A DNA stretch of 33,296 bases, from contig CAZMTU010000011.1 of assembly GCA_964569225.1 (NCBI GenBank), positions 1 to 33,296 on the forward strand. Reading direction: 5' to 3'. The translations under genes were made by a program, and so were the position numbers. Positions 7,824 to 14,919 of the stretch are shown here, piece after piece. The notes beneath the pieces are model-generated. The model worked only from the letters and a program-made list of their open reading frames with translations, ran no database searches and was not told where the DNA came from. Position 1 is the stretch's first letter, and every line of letters begins with the position of its first letter. The stretch comes from CAKSQF01 sp964569225 (lineage in GTDB: Bacteria > Bacillota > Clostridia > Oscillospirales > CAG-272).

Positions 7824-7993
7824 ATCTGATATGCAGAAAAAAGCCCGTAGTTTTGTTTATCTCTTTCGCGAGTAAGCAGCTGCAGGCTGTACATATAAAG
7901 TTATACATATGCTCAGCAGGCTCGCCAAAGAAACGGACAGGATGGTCACGAACTGTCCGCCTTCTAAAAAGACAAATCCTTCCAAAAGGCGCT
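7797..7993 (-). promoter_or_regulatory. Structured leader with terminator upstream of the queuosine operon (riboswitch candidate, class unknown)
   Basis: Transcription from the promoter at 7997-8025 gives a leader of about 190 bases before a strong terminator. On the minus strand I see a stem of CGGACAG with CTGTCCG (7953-7959 with 7934-7940, flanked by AGAA/TTCT), and a long arm closed by GGCGAG (7921-7926) and CTCGC (7868-7872) with GCTG/CAGC and CATAT/ATATG pairs inside. An A-rich single strand ATAAACAAAACTA follows. The terminator stem is 7801-7808 with 7815-7822, then T6. The 5' end GCGCCTTT (7985-7992) can pair with the 5' arm of this terminator, giving an antiterminator. It does not match preQ1-I, -II or -III, T-box, FMN, TPP or SAM consensus that I know. 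Confidence 0.65.
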
Positions 7994-7996
7994 ATT

Positions 7997-8025
7997 AGTA
8001 TAGCACATTTTTTTTAAAATTGCAA
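7997..8025 (-). promoter_or_regulatory. Sigma-A promoter for the queuosine operon
   Basis: TTGCAA (8020-8025) and TATACT (7997-8002) on the minus strand with a 17-base spacer. Confidence 0.8.
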
Positions 8026-8075
8026 CCCCTTTAGTGCTTTAAACATATTTTGGGCATATCTTCTTTATATTTGCC

Positions 8076-8104
8076 TTGCAAATACCGGCCTGTTGTGCTA
8101 TAAT
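8076..8104 (+). promoter_or_regulatory. Sigma-A promoter for the ApbE-like gene
   Basis: TTGCAA (8076-8081) and TATAAT (8099-8104) with a 17-base spacer. The transcript would have an untranslated leader of about 240 bases. Confidence 0.8.
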
Positions 8105-8229
8105 AACATCAATTGCGAAACAATGCTTTCGCCAGATTTCCTTAGTCTGTGTCTATCTGAATCAAGCATGGAAAATGTTTGGTCTACTAAAACCGATCGT
8201 TCTCCTTTTAAATTTTTATACCCGAATTA

Positions 8230-8324
8230 CCTCTAAAGACAAGCGCCGGCTTATTTAGAGGATACCCATAATAATTTATGCCGCGCATACTATACACAAA
8301 TGTCATATATCTACCGACATTTGT
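8230..8324 (+). other. Two inverted repeats in the long leader of the ApbE-like gene
   Basis: CCTCTAAA (8230-8237) pairs with TTTAGAGG (8254-8261), and ACAAATGTC (8296-8304) pairs with GACATTTGT (8316-8324). Neither has a T run, so they are leader hairpins or operators rather than terminators. Confidence 0.45.
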
Positions 8325-8354
8325 TGTCTGTATGGCGACAGAATGGAGTTCCAC

Positions 8355-9410
8355 ATGAAAAAGCTTTGCTGGATTGCCGCACTGCTCTGCCTATTTATGA
8401 GCTGTACGCCAAAACAGACGCTGCCCGAATCCGATCCTCAACTTTGTCGAATCACATGGCTGGATTATTTTGATACAGTTATTACCTTCAGCGCCTATAC
8501 GCCGGATGAAACTACCTTCAATGAAGTATGCAGCGAAATCGCAGATGAATTGCTTATTTGCAGCCGCTTGTTTGACACCCAAGCCCCTGACGAGAACTAC
8601 ACCAATCTTTACGATCTGAACAACGCCGAAGGAAAGCCGCTGAACGCAGATGAACGAATCATTGAGCTTCTCCGCTACGGAAATACGCTTTATCAGTTCA
8701 CATCCAGCAAGTTTAATCCTGCCATGGGCAGTGTTTCCGCCCTTTGGCAAACGGCTTATGAAACTATACTGGAACATCCGCTGGATAATTGTCTGCCCTC
8801 TGACGAAGCACTGAGCGAAGCCTCTCTCCATACCGATTGGTCAAAAGTAATCATCACAGATCGTACCGTACAGCTTACCGACCCCAAAATGCGGTTGGAT
8901 ATAGGAACGCTTGGAATAAGTTATGCTGCTTTGCGCATCAATCAACTGCTTTCTGCTCAAAACATTGAACACTATCTTCTGTCAGCCGGCGAAATAGTAC
9001 TGGCCAAAGGCAGCACAGAAAGCAGCCGCTGGGAGGTAGGCATCAATGATCCGATTGAGCACGGCATTCTGTGCTCACTGGAAGCAGATGACATTTGTAT
9101 AACATCCGTTTTTTTCAATACCCGCTCATTTACCTTTCAAGGAAAAGAATATGGCCATATTATTGATCCCGACACGCTTTATCCCGCCTCTTATTTTTCG
9201 TCTGTCACTGTTCTCTGTTCCGACAGTATCATGGCAAACGGACTGGCTACAACGCTTTTTCTGTGCTCACTTGACGAAGGCTTAGCATTAATTCAGTCAA
9301 TGGAAAACACTGAAGCACTTTGGATAACCTCCGAGGGATATGTCTGCTGTACAAAGGGTTTTGCCGACCGAATCGTACAGGGCGGTGAGGATTTTGAATT
9401 GCTGGAATAA
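8355..9410 (+). CDS. ApbE-like lipoprotein (divergent FAD:protein FMN transferase family)
   Basis: A 351-residue exported lipoprotein with a signal peptide ending FMSC (Cys17). The fold follows ApbE, the Mg2+-dependent enzyme that attaches FMN from FAD to Thr or Ser of membrane flavoproteins. Recognisable are FNPAMGSVSALW (about 120-131), the GHIIDPDTLYP motif (267-277) and SIMANGLATTLF (291-302). Key spots deviate: the usual DxGxxAKGY has become DIGTLGISY and lacks its Lys, the GGN turn is SAGE, and the metal-binding Asp of DALSTALF is Asn. It may be a reduced-activity or non-catalytic flavin-binding relative. GGAG at 8345-8348 points to the ATG at 8355 rather than 8343. It is monocistronic, and no flavoprotein substrate such as Rnf or Nqr is nearby. 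Confidence 0.85.
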   Translation: MKKLCWIAALLCLFMSCTPKQTLPESDPQLCRITWLDYFDTVITFSAYTPDETTFNEVCSEIADELLICSRLFDTQAPDENYTNLYDLNNAEGKPLNADERIIELLRYGNTLYQFTSSKFNPAMGSVSALWQTAYETILEHPLDNCLPSDEALSEASLHTDWSKVIITDRTVQLTDPKMRLDIGTLGISYAALRINQLLSAQNIEHYLLSAGEIVLAKGSTESSRWEVGINDPIEHGILCSLEADDICITSVFFNTRSFTFQGKEYGHIIDPDTLYPASYFSSVTVLCSDSIMANGLATTLFLCSLDEGLALIQSMENTEALWITSEGYVCCTKGFADRIVQGGEDFELLE

Positions 9411-9576
9411 TGGAAGCCTATGACAGAAAATTTGATTTGCGCCACGCAAAATTTCCGATAAAAAATTAAAATACCGTCAAACACGCTCTACTTTTTATTT
9501 AAATTCGGTTCGACTGGGAGTAGAGTAGTTTTGGGGATAGATAGAGTTTGAAAAAACAGAATAGAGCGCTTTTCTC

Positions 9577-9605
9577 TTGACGGATTATCCGGTCGATGCT
9601 ACAAT
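9577..9605 (+). promoter_or_regulatory. Sigma-A promoter for the amidohydrolase gene
   Basis: TTGACG (9577-9582) and TACAAT (9600-9605) with a 17-base spacer, 57 bases before the start codon. Confidence 0.85.
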
Positions 9606-9661
9606 AATTCCAGTTCTGAGAACTGCATAAAACGGTAAAACCTGAAAGGTCAAGAGAATCC

Positions 9662-10477
9662 ATGCAAAAAAAAATTGATATTTTTGATATGCATACCCAT
9701 GTATATCCAGACGCGATCGCCCCTAAGGCAGTAGGTGCGCTAAATGAATTTTATCAGTTTACTTCAGAGGGAAGCGGCTGCCTTAACGATCTGGAAACCC
9801 ATTCCCGTACCGCTTCTGTAAGCGGCTTTGCCCTATTAGGCGTTGCGACTAATCCCCATCAGGTCCAGCATGTAAACGAAGCAATCCTTCGCAATGCCCG
9901 CACGGCCTGCGAGCACGGCTTTAAAGCGGCAGCATTTATCGGTATGCATCAGGACTACCCCGATAAAGCGGCGGAACTGTCCCGCGCCAAGCTGCTTGGT
10001 GCTAAGGGCGTCAAAATTCACCCCGATATTCAACAGGTCAATTTAGACGATCCCCGCCTTATGGAGTTGTACTCGCTGATGGAGGGCAGCGATCTGGCAG
10101 TCTATCTGCATATGGGAGACTGCCGAACCGATTATCGTTTTTCCTCCGCCAAACGATTAACAAAAGTTGCAAAGCAGTTTCCCCGGCTGCGGTTTATTGC
10201 TGCCCACTTCGGTGCTTATATGGCATGGCAGGACAGTCCGCTGCTGGTTGATTTTGATAATATTTGGTACGATACCTCCAGCGCGCTGTGGGCAATCTCA
10301 GTAGAGGAGGCGAACCGGCTGGTTCGTTTGTTTGGCACTGAGCGGCTTTTTTTCGGCACTGATTATCCGGTCAAAACGGCTGAAACTGAACTTGTCCGCT
10401 TTGATCGGCTGGATCTTACGGAAAACGAACGAAAAGCGGTCTTATGGGAAAACGCCGCCCGTTTTCTTAAGCTTTGA
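9662..10477 (+). CDS. Amidohydrolase-family (amidohydrolase 2 type) metal-dependent hydrolase
   Basis: A 271-residue cytoplasmic TIM-barrel enzyme of the amidohydrolase superfamily. Metal ligands are visible in order: DMHTHVYP (His11, His13) on strand 1, GVKIHPD (His120), AVYLHMGD (His150), IAAHFGAY (His182) and FFGTDYP (Asp234) on strand 8. The overall pattern fits the PF04909 type, which includes decarboxylases such as 5-carboxyvanillate decarboxylase and various hydrolases, so the reaction cannot be told. TatD nucleases share part of the pattern but not the region around Asp234. The ribosome site is modest (AAAGG at 9645-9649, a long 12-base gap), but the start coincides with the beginning of the conserved barrel. 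It is monocistronic with its own promoter and terminator. Confidence 0.88.
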   Translation: MQKKIDIFDMHTHVYPDAIAPKAVGALNEFYQFTSEGSGCLNDLETHSRTASVSGFALLGVATNPHQVQHVNEAILRNARTACEHGFKAAAFIGMHQDYPDKAAELSRAKLLGAKGVKIHPDIQQVNLDDPRLMELYSLMEGSDLAVYLHMGDCRTDYRFSSAKRLTKVAKQFPRLRFIAAHFGAYMAWQDSPLLVDFDNIWYDTSSALWAISVEEANRLVRLFGTERLFFGTDYPVKTAETELVRFDRLDLTENERKAVLWENAARFLKL

Positions 10478-10497
10478 AGCCCAAAATTCATTATAGC

Positions 10498-10539
10498 AAA
10501 AAAATGTTCGGATCACTTTAGAAATCCGAACATTTTTTT
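10498..10539 (+). terminator. Terminator of the amidohydrolase gene
   Basis: A perfect 16-bp stem (10498-10513 with 10524-10539) ends in seven T. It is A-rich on the left, so it also works on the minus strand. Confidence 0.9.
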
Positions 10540-10557
10540 GTTGTGCAAAATTTATTT

Positions 10558-10586
10558 CGGATTTTTATAAAAAATCCGATGTTTTT
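10558..10586 (+). terminator. Second hairpin with T run
   Basis: CGGATTTTT (10558-10566) pairs with AAAAATCCG (10570-10578), followed by a T run. It lies 19 bases after the first terminator and before the next promoter, and probably backs it up. Confidence 0.65.
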
Positions 10587-10610
10587 TCGACATATTTATA
10601 AAAAACGCCC

Positions 10611-10639
10611 TTGCATTTTTTAGTACCGCCGCGTATAAT
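10611..10639 (+). promoter_or_regulatory. Sigma-A promoter for the TRIC-family gene
   Basis: TTGCAT (10611-10616) and TATAAT (10634-10639) with a 17-base spacer. Confidence 0.85.
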
Positions 10640-10672
10640 GATATTGAAAAAATGGATACAAAGGGGTATACC

Positions 10673-11344
10673 ATGGAGCTTACTGAGATTCTGATACATA
10701 TTACCGAAGTCATCGGTACCATTGCCTTCTCCTTTTCGGGCGCTATCACCGCTATCGGCAAAAAGCTGGATCTGTTGGGGGTCATTGTACTGGGCGGCGT
10801 TACCGCATTGGGCGGCGGCGTCATGCGCGATCTGCTGCTGGGTCAAATTCCGCCCCGCGCTTTTTACAACTTTGAATATCTGATTATTGCCGGTCTTTCA
10901 GCGCTCGTTGTCTTTTTGGCTGCGGCAATTTTCCGAAAAAATTATACCAATCACCTGAAGCTGTTGGAACAGATCAACAATATTTTTGACGCAATCGGAT
11001 TAGGCGCTTTCTCGGTAGTCGGCGTTCAGATCGCGCTCCAAGGCGGCTATGAAACCAATCCTTTTTTTTGCATCTTTTTAGGTACCATGACCGGCTGCGG
11101 CGGCGGCATTCTTCGGGACTTGATGTGCGCTAAAATCCCTTATGTTCTCACAAAACATATCTACGCTCTCGCCTCAGCGGCAGGCAGCGCCCTTTATTGG
11201 CTGCTATTTCACTTAGAGGTGCCGGAACTGCCCGCAGTAATGGCAGGAATCATAGTCATCATTGCCATCCGTCTATTGGCAACCATTTTCCGATGGAGTC
11301 TGCCTAAGCTATCTGACCTGGCAGAGCCGAGTGACCAACGCTGA
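10673..11344 (+). CDS. TRIC/UPF0126-family membrane channel protein
   Basis: A 223-residue membrane protein with about seven helices made of two homologous halves. Each half carries the family signature GGGxxRD: ALGGGVMRDLLL in the first and GCGGGILRDLMC in the second, both preceded by FSFSGAITAIGK- and FSVVGVQIAL-type helices. The family is related to trimeric intracellular cation (TRIC) channels; prokaryotic members form trimeric K+-permeable pores, although a bacterial role as a glycine transporter has also been suggested for some. AAAGGGG (10660-10666) fits the ATG at 10673. The ATG at 10652 is only 13 bases past the -10 box and would be nearly leaderless. It is transcribed separately from the following fusion gene, which has its own promoter. 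Confidence 0.9.
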   Translation: MELTEILIHITEVIGTIAFSFSGAITAIGKKLDLLGVIVLGGVTALGGGVMRDLLLGQIPPRAFYNFEYLIIAGLSALVVFLAAAIFRKNYTNHLKLLEQINNIFDAIGLGAFSVVGVQIALQGGYETNPFFCIFLGTMTGCGGGILRDLMCAKIPYVLTKHIYALASAAGSALYWLLFHLEVPELPAVMAGIIVIIAIRLLATIFRWSLPKLSDLAEPSDQR

Positions 11345-11350
11345 AAGCGC

Positions 11351-11379
11351 TTGACAGCCACCTGTTTTTTTGATACAAT
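11351..11379 (+). promoter_or_regulatory. Sigma-A promoter for the kinase-amidotransferase fusion gene
   Basis: Perfect TTGACA (11351-11356) and TACAAT (11374-11379) with a 17-base spacer, seven bases after the preceding stop codon. Confidence 0.88.
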
Positions 11380-11432
11380 ATTAAAAACAGGTTACTTTAT
11401 TAGGTCGCCGGCAGGCAGAAAGGATTCATGCC

Positions 11433-14400
11433 ATGAACAGCGAGATTTTATCTACCAAAGCCAATACCCTCCATGCGCTCCGGAGTATGCTTTGTAAATC
11501 CCGGATCGAAGAAATGTATATCCTGAAAATCGGCGATTTTTTTGCCGACCGCTGGCAGGTCTGTCATGAAATTATGGACCGCTTTCGAGGGTGCAGGATC
11601 GTTGTGCGCTCTTCTTCCTCTAACGAGGACAGCCAACGCCATTCCAATGCCGGACACTACCGCAGCGTATTAGATGTGGATTCCTCCAACGAAGCCCATA
11701 TAATTGAATCTATCGAGGCGGTAATCGCTTCCTACCGTAAGGACATCGACGTGCTGGAGGAGGAACAGGTCCTCATTCAGCGTCAGGCGGAACGGGTCTG
11801 CTGCAGCGGCGTCACTTTCACCCGCGATCTGCAAGGCAACCGCCCCTATTATCTTATCAATTACGATGACGGCGGCGCTACTGATTCGGTCACTGGCGGG
11901 CGGGGCGGCAAAATGATCTGGATCGCCCGCTCGGCGCAAGCCGCTTCCCTTCCGGCCCCTTGGAATGCCTTGTTGGAATCAGTTCAGGAAGTGGAACAGA
12001 TATTAGAAGGACTGGCACTGGATATTGAGTTTGCGGTAGACGCAGACGGAGCAGTGATTCTCTTTCAGATCCGTCCGCTGGTCGCCGGCTACAAAACCGA
12101 GCGAATTATGGATGACAGCGAATATTTCGCCCGTATTTCTGCTCTGAAACGCACCTATCTTCACTCCAAAGGACTTTTCGGACAGCCAATGATGCTCTCT
12201 GACATGGCATTCTGGAACCCTTCCGAAATTATCGGCGCCAATCCCCGAACGCTGGACTATTCCCTTTACCGACGAATCATTACTTCGGGCGCATGGAACA
12301 GCGGTCTGCTCCCCTTAGGGTACCGAAAAATCGAAGGCGACCTTATGTATCGATTAGGCAACAAGCCCTATATTAGTCTGGACAAATCCTTCTATACGCT
12401 TCAGCCATCCGCCATCAGTGAAAAACTATCCCTAAAGCTCTGTAAACATTATGCCGACAAGCTGCGGGAAAACCTTACCGCCCATGATAAGATCGAATTC
12501 GAAATTGTATACACCAGCTATGATTTCACTACTGATGCCCGCACTAAAGAACTGCTGGATGCCGGCTTTACCGAAGCAGAACGTCAGGAACTGCTTTCGG
12601 CGCTGAAAAAGCTTACCGATGATGCCATTGCCGGTCAGCAGGCTATGTTAACCGCTGATCTTGCCCTGCTGTATGAACTTGGGCAAACCAGAAAAGAAAT
12701 GGAAGAACGGTTTAATGCGGGCAAAATGAGTCATTCGGAATTGATTCAAGCCGTTTTATCGCTGCTGGATGAAATTACCGATAAGGGGGTCACCCCCTTT
12801 GTCCGTCAGGCAAGAATGGCATTCATGGCACGCGCCTTCTGCCGCACATTGGTAGAATCAGGGTGCTTTACTGAGGAGGAAATGGATGCCTTCATGACCT
12901 CGGTCAGTACGGTTTCTTCCGAATTTGAGGCGGACTTCAATGCCTATTGCGGAGGAAAACTGGACCGCGCTACCTTCGATCAAAAATACGGTCATCTGCG
13001 CACCGGGACCTACGATATCCGCACCGACCGATATGATAAGCTGAATTTCCGTCCGGTTTCCACTAAAAAACAACGGAGTGACCGCCGCGAAAAAAAGAGC
13101 TTGGACCCTGTTCGACTAAAAAAAGCGCTGGATGCCTATGGTTTCGATTTCACAACCGAGCAATTCACCGAGTTTCTCACCCGCGCCATTGAACAGCGGG
13201 AATATTTTAAATTTGAGTTCACCCGTTCCCTCAGCTTAGTGCTGGAAATGATCCAAAAGTTAGGAGAAGTGCTGCAAATCGGACGTCCCGAACTTTCATG
13301 GCTCTCTATTGAGGATTTTGATCATGTGCCTGAGGGCTGCACAGCGTCCGGTTTAAAAGCATTGTGGGACGATCGGCTGATCGAACGGCGAAAACTCTAT
13401 GACAAGGATCGGGAACTGATCTTACCCGAAGTGGTATTGGGACCGGAAAGCCTCGATATGATCCCCGTCTATGAGGCACGTCCCAACTTCATTACCTCCA
13501 AAGCAGCGGAGGGAGAGGTAGTTCTGCTGGAAGAAGAAACAGACGCCGACCTTACAGGCAAGATCGTGGTAGTTCCCAAAGCGGATCCCGGATATGAATG
13601 GATTTTTACTAAATCCATCAAGGGCTTTATCACTAAATACGGCGGCGCCGCCTCTCATATGGCTATTCGCTGCGCGGAATTTGAAATTCCCGCCGCGATC
13701 GGCTGTGGGGAAAAAATCTATTCAGAAGTTTCCAAAATGAACTATCTGCGCATCGACTGCAAAGCAGAAAAAATCGATGAAGGCATTCAATACCACAATC
13801 TTTCGGCACTGATTACTCAACGGGAGGGTGTTAACGCCTATGGGTACTCTACCGATGTACTGGAAGCCGCCTATATGCGCTTCTGTGAGTCACTGGGCTT
13901 TATTCCCAAACCGGTATCCAACTATACCAAAAATATTGAGCTTCTATTCGATAAAAAGCGTGATTTGCTGATCGTGGCAGGCGGCGGCGCGCTTCCGTCT
14001 GAATACTATGACCGTCCTCACAACGAAGTGCTTCAGCCGCATCGGGACATTACCGAGGAAAAGCTGATTCGCTACTGTGTCACCCATCAAATCCCGGTCA
14101 TTGCTGTCTGCCGGGGTATGCAATACATGAATGTTATTTTCGGCGGCAAGCTTCACTATCATCCGAAACTGAAGGTTTCCCGTCCCCGCCAAATCGATCA
14201 TCCGGTCACGTTAGTTAAAGAAAAGCGCACCATCTATATTAATAATTTTCATGAAGATATCATTTATCCGGAGGATTTAGCCCCCTGCTTTGAACCGCTT
14301 GCCATTGATCCGGAAAACGGTGTAGTAGAAGCCTTTGGATCGGAAGAAATGAAAATTTTAGCTTTGCAGTGGCATCCCGAACGTCCCTTTCAAACAGCCA

Positions 14401-14459
14401 ATGCGGCTGAAGAAACTCGCAAACTGATTATTGAATTTATGCAAAAATATATTCGGTAA
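11433..14459 (+). CDS. Glutamine kinase-like PEP-synthase-family enzyme fused to a class I glutamine amidotransferase
   Basis: A 1008-residue cytoplasmic fusion. Residues about 45-220 are the ATP-grasp domain of PPDK/PEP synthase (IVVRSSSSNEDS, SNAGHYRSVL, SGVTFTRDLQGNRPYYLINY, ILFQIRPL). A long middle region (about 220-690) follows, then the swivelling phospho-histidine domain (ITKYGGAASHMAIRC, His742; EIPAAIGCGEK). From about 795 (TQREGVNAYGYSTDVLE, LGFIPKPVSNY) comes a class I amidotransferase of the C26 type with nucleophile Cys893 (AVCRGMQYMNVIFGG) and His981/Glu983 (ALQWHPER). There is no PEP/pyruvate-binding barrel, so it is not PEP synthase. The two parts match Cj1418 (L-glutamine kinase, making N-phosphoglutamine) and Cj1417 (gamma-glutamyl-CDP-amidate hydrolase) of Campylobacter O-methyl phosphoramidate synthesis, here joined. 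No Cj1416-like cytidylyltransferase lies in the window. Domain assignment is firm; substrate is inferred. Confidence 0.85.
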   Translation: MNSEILSTKANTLHALRSMLCKSRIEEMYILKIGDFFADRWQVCHEIMDRFRGCRIVVRSSSSNEDSQRHSNAGHYRSVLDVDSSNEAHIIESIEAVIASYRKDIDVLEEEQVLIQRQAERVCCSGVTFTRDLQGNRPYYLINYDDGGATDSVTGGRGGKMIWIARSAQAASLPAPWNALLESVQEVEQILEGLALDIEFAVDADGAVILFQIRPLVAGYKTERIMDDSEYFARISALKRTYLHSKGLFGQPMMLSDMAFWNPSEIIGANPRTLDYSLYRRIITSGAWNSGLLPLGYRKIEGDLMYRLGNKPYISLDKSFYTLQPSAISEKLSLKLCKHYADKLRENLTAHDKIEFEIVYTSYDFTTDARTKELLDAGFTEAERQELLSALKKLTDDAIAGQQAMLTADLALLYELGQTRKEMEERFNAGKMSHSELIQAVLSLLDEITDKGVTPFVRQARMAFMARAFCRTLVESGCFTEEEMDAFMTSVSTVSSEFEADFNAYCGGKLDRATFDQKYGHLRTGTYDIRTDRYDKLNFRPVSTKKQRSDRREKKSLDPVRLKKALDAYGFDFTTEQFTEFLTRAIEQREYFKFEFTRSLSLVLEMIQKLGEVLQIGRPELSWLSIEDFDHVPEGCTASGLKALWDDRLIERRKLYDKDRELILPEVVLGPESLDMIPVYEARPNFITSKAAEGEVVLLEEETDADLTGKIVVVPKADPGYEWIFTKSIKGFITKYGGAASHMAIRCAEFEIPAAIGCGEKIYSEVSKMNYLRIDCKAEKIDEGIQYHNLSALITQREGVNAYGYSTDVLEAAYMRFCESLGFIPKPVSNYTKNIELLFDKKRDLLIVAGGGALPSEYYDRPHNEVLQPHRDITEEKLIRYCVTHQIPVIAVCRGMQYMNVIFGGKLHYHPKLKVSRPRQIDHPVTLVKEKRTIYINNFHEDIIYPEDLAPCFEPLAIDPENGVVEAFGSEEMKILALQWHPERPFQTANAAEETRKLIIEFMQKYIR

Positions 14460-14477
14460 AATGAGTTTTCTCAATGT

Positions 14478-14515
14478 AAACTGGCTGCCGCATCTGCGAT
14501 GCGGCAGCCAGTTTT
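14478..14515. terminator. Bidirectional terminator between convergent genes
   Basis: A perfect 15-bp GC-rich stem (about 14478-14493 with 14499-14514) is flanked by A on the left and T on the right. It serves the fusion gene on the plus strand and the small glycine-rich gene on the minus strand. Confidence 0.88.
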
Positions 14516-14520
14516 AGTGA

Positions 14521-14745
14521 TTAACCAAACAGTAAAATGAAAATGAGCACAATCAACACAATCGGCGCGACAATCATTGTACAGCATCCAAGGCATCCCC
14601 GAGGATACGGTCTTCTTCCAAAACCGCCCCATCTTCTGGGCGGTCTCGGATGCATAGGACCTCTCATACCGGGACCTCGTCCGCCAAATCCTCCTCTTCC
14701 GGGACCGCCTCTTCCGGGACCGCCATGACCACCTGGACCGGGCAT
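14521..14745 (-). CDS. Small glycine/proline/arginine-rich membrane protein
   Basis: A 74-residue protein I do not assign to a family. Residues 1-30 are a low-complexity stretch built on GPGRG and GGRGPG units, encoded partly by a 15-bp direct repeat (two copies around 14696-14725). Residues 31-50 are Pro/Arg/Trp-rich (HPRPPRRWGGFGRRPYPRG). Next comes a cysteine cluster CLGCC (51-55) and one C-terminal membrane helix (about 57-73). A strong AAGGAGG sits nine bases before the ATG at 14743-14745; a TTG further upstream directly abuts the ribosome site and is not used. The shape suggests a tail-anchored protein with a flexible, positively charged cytoplasmic part. The Cys residues at the membrane face could be acylated or bind metal, which is speculation. 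Confidence 0.75.
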   Translation of the reverse strand: MPGPGGHGGPGRGGPGRGGFGGRGPGMRGPMHPRPPRRWGGFGRRPYPRGCLGCCTMIVAPIVLIVLIFILLFG

Positions 14746-14862
14746 AATGAACAACCTCCTTAATTAACAGTAAATAGATTGTATACCCTAAACATGAACA
14801 TTTTAAAAACAAGACATGAATGATTCAAAAACTAAATGTCCCCGATATTCTTCAATAAACTC

Positions 14863-14897
14863 GTGGCGCCCTCTTCACGAAGGCGCCACCGTTTTTT
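14863..14897 (+). terminator. Hairpin with T run downstream of the Ig-like lipoprotein gene
   Basis: GTGGCGCC (14863-14870) pairs with GGCGCCAC (14882-14889) and is followed by T6 on the plus strand. It lies past the stop of the minus-strand lipoprotein gene, where the T run is on the wrong side, so it may mainly block plus-strand read-through. Confidence 0.6.
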
Positions 14898-14919
14898 ATT
14901 TGTCTGTTACAAAGTTGAA

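Noticed and set aside
7861..7993. preQ1 riboswitch in the queuosine leader
   Set aside because: The A-rich ATAAACAAAACTA recalls the preQ1-I tail, but no short stem-loop with the needed C-rich loop lies directly before it, and the leader is far longer than preQ1-I or -II aptamers.
8076..8258. 60-codon open frame before the ApbE-like gene
   Set aside because: Its start lies in the -35 box of a good promoter, it has no ribosome site, and its product is not protein-like.
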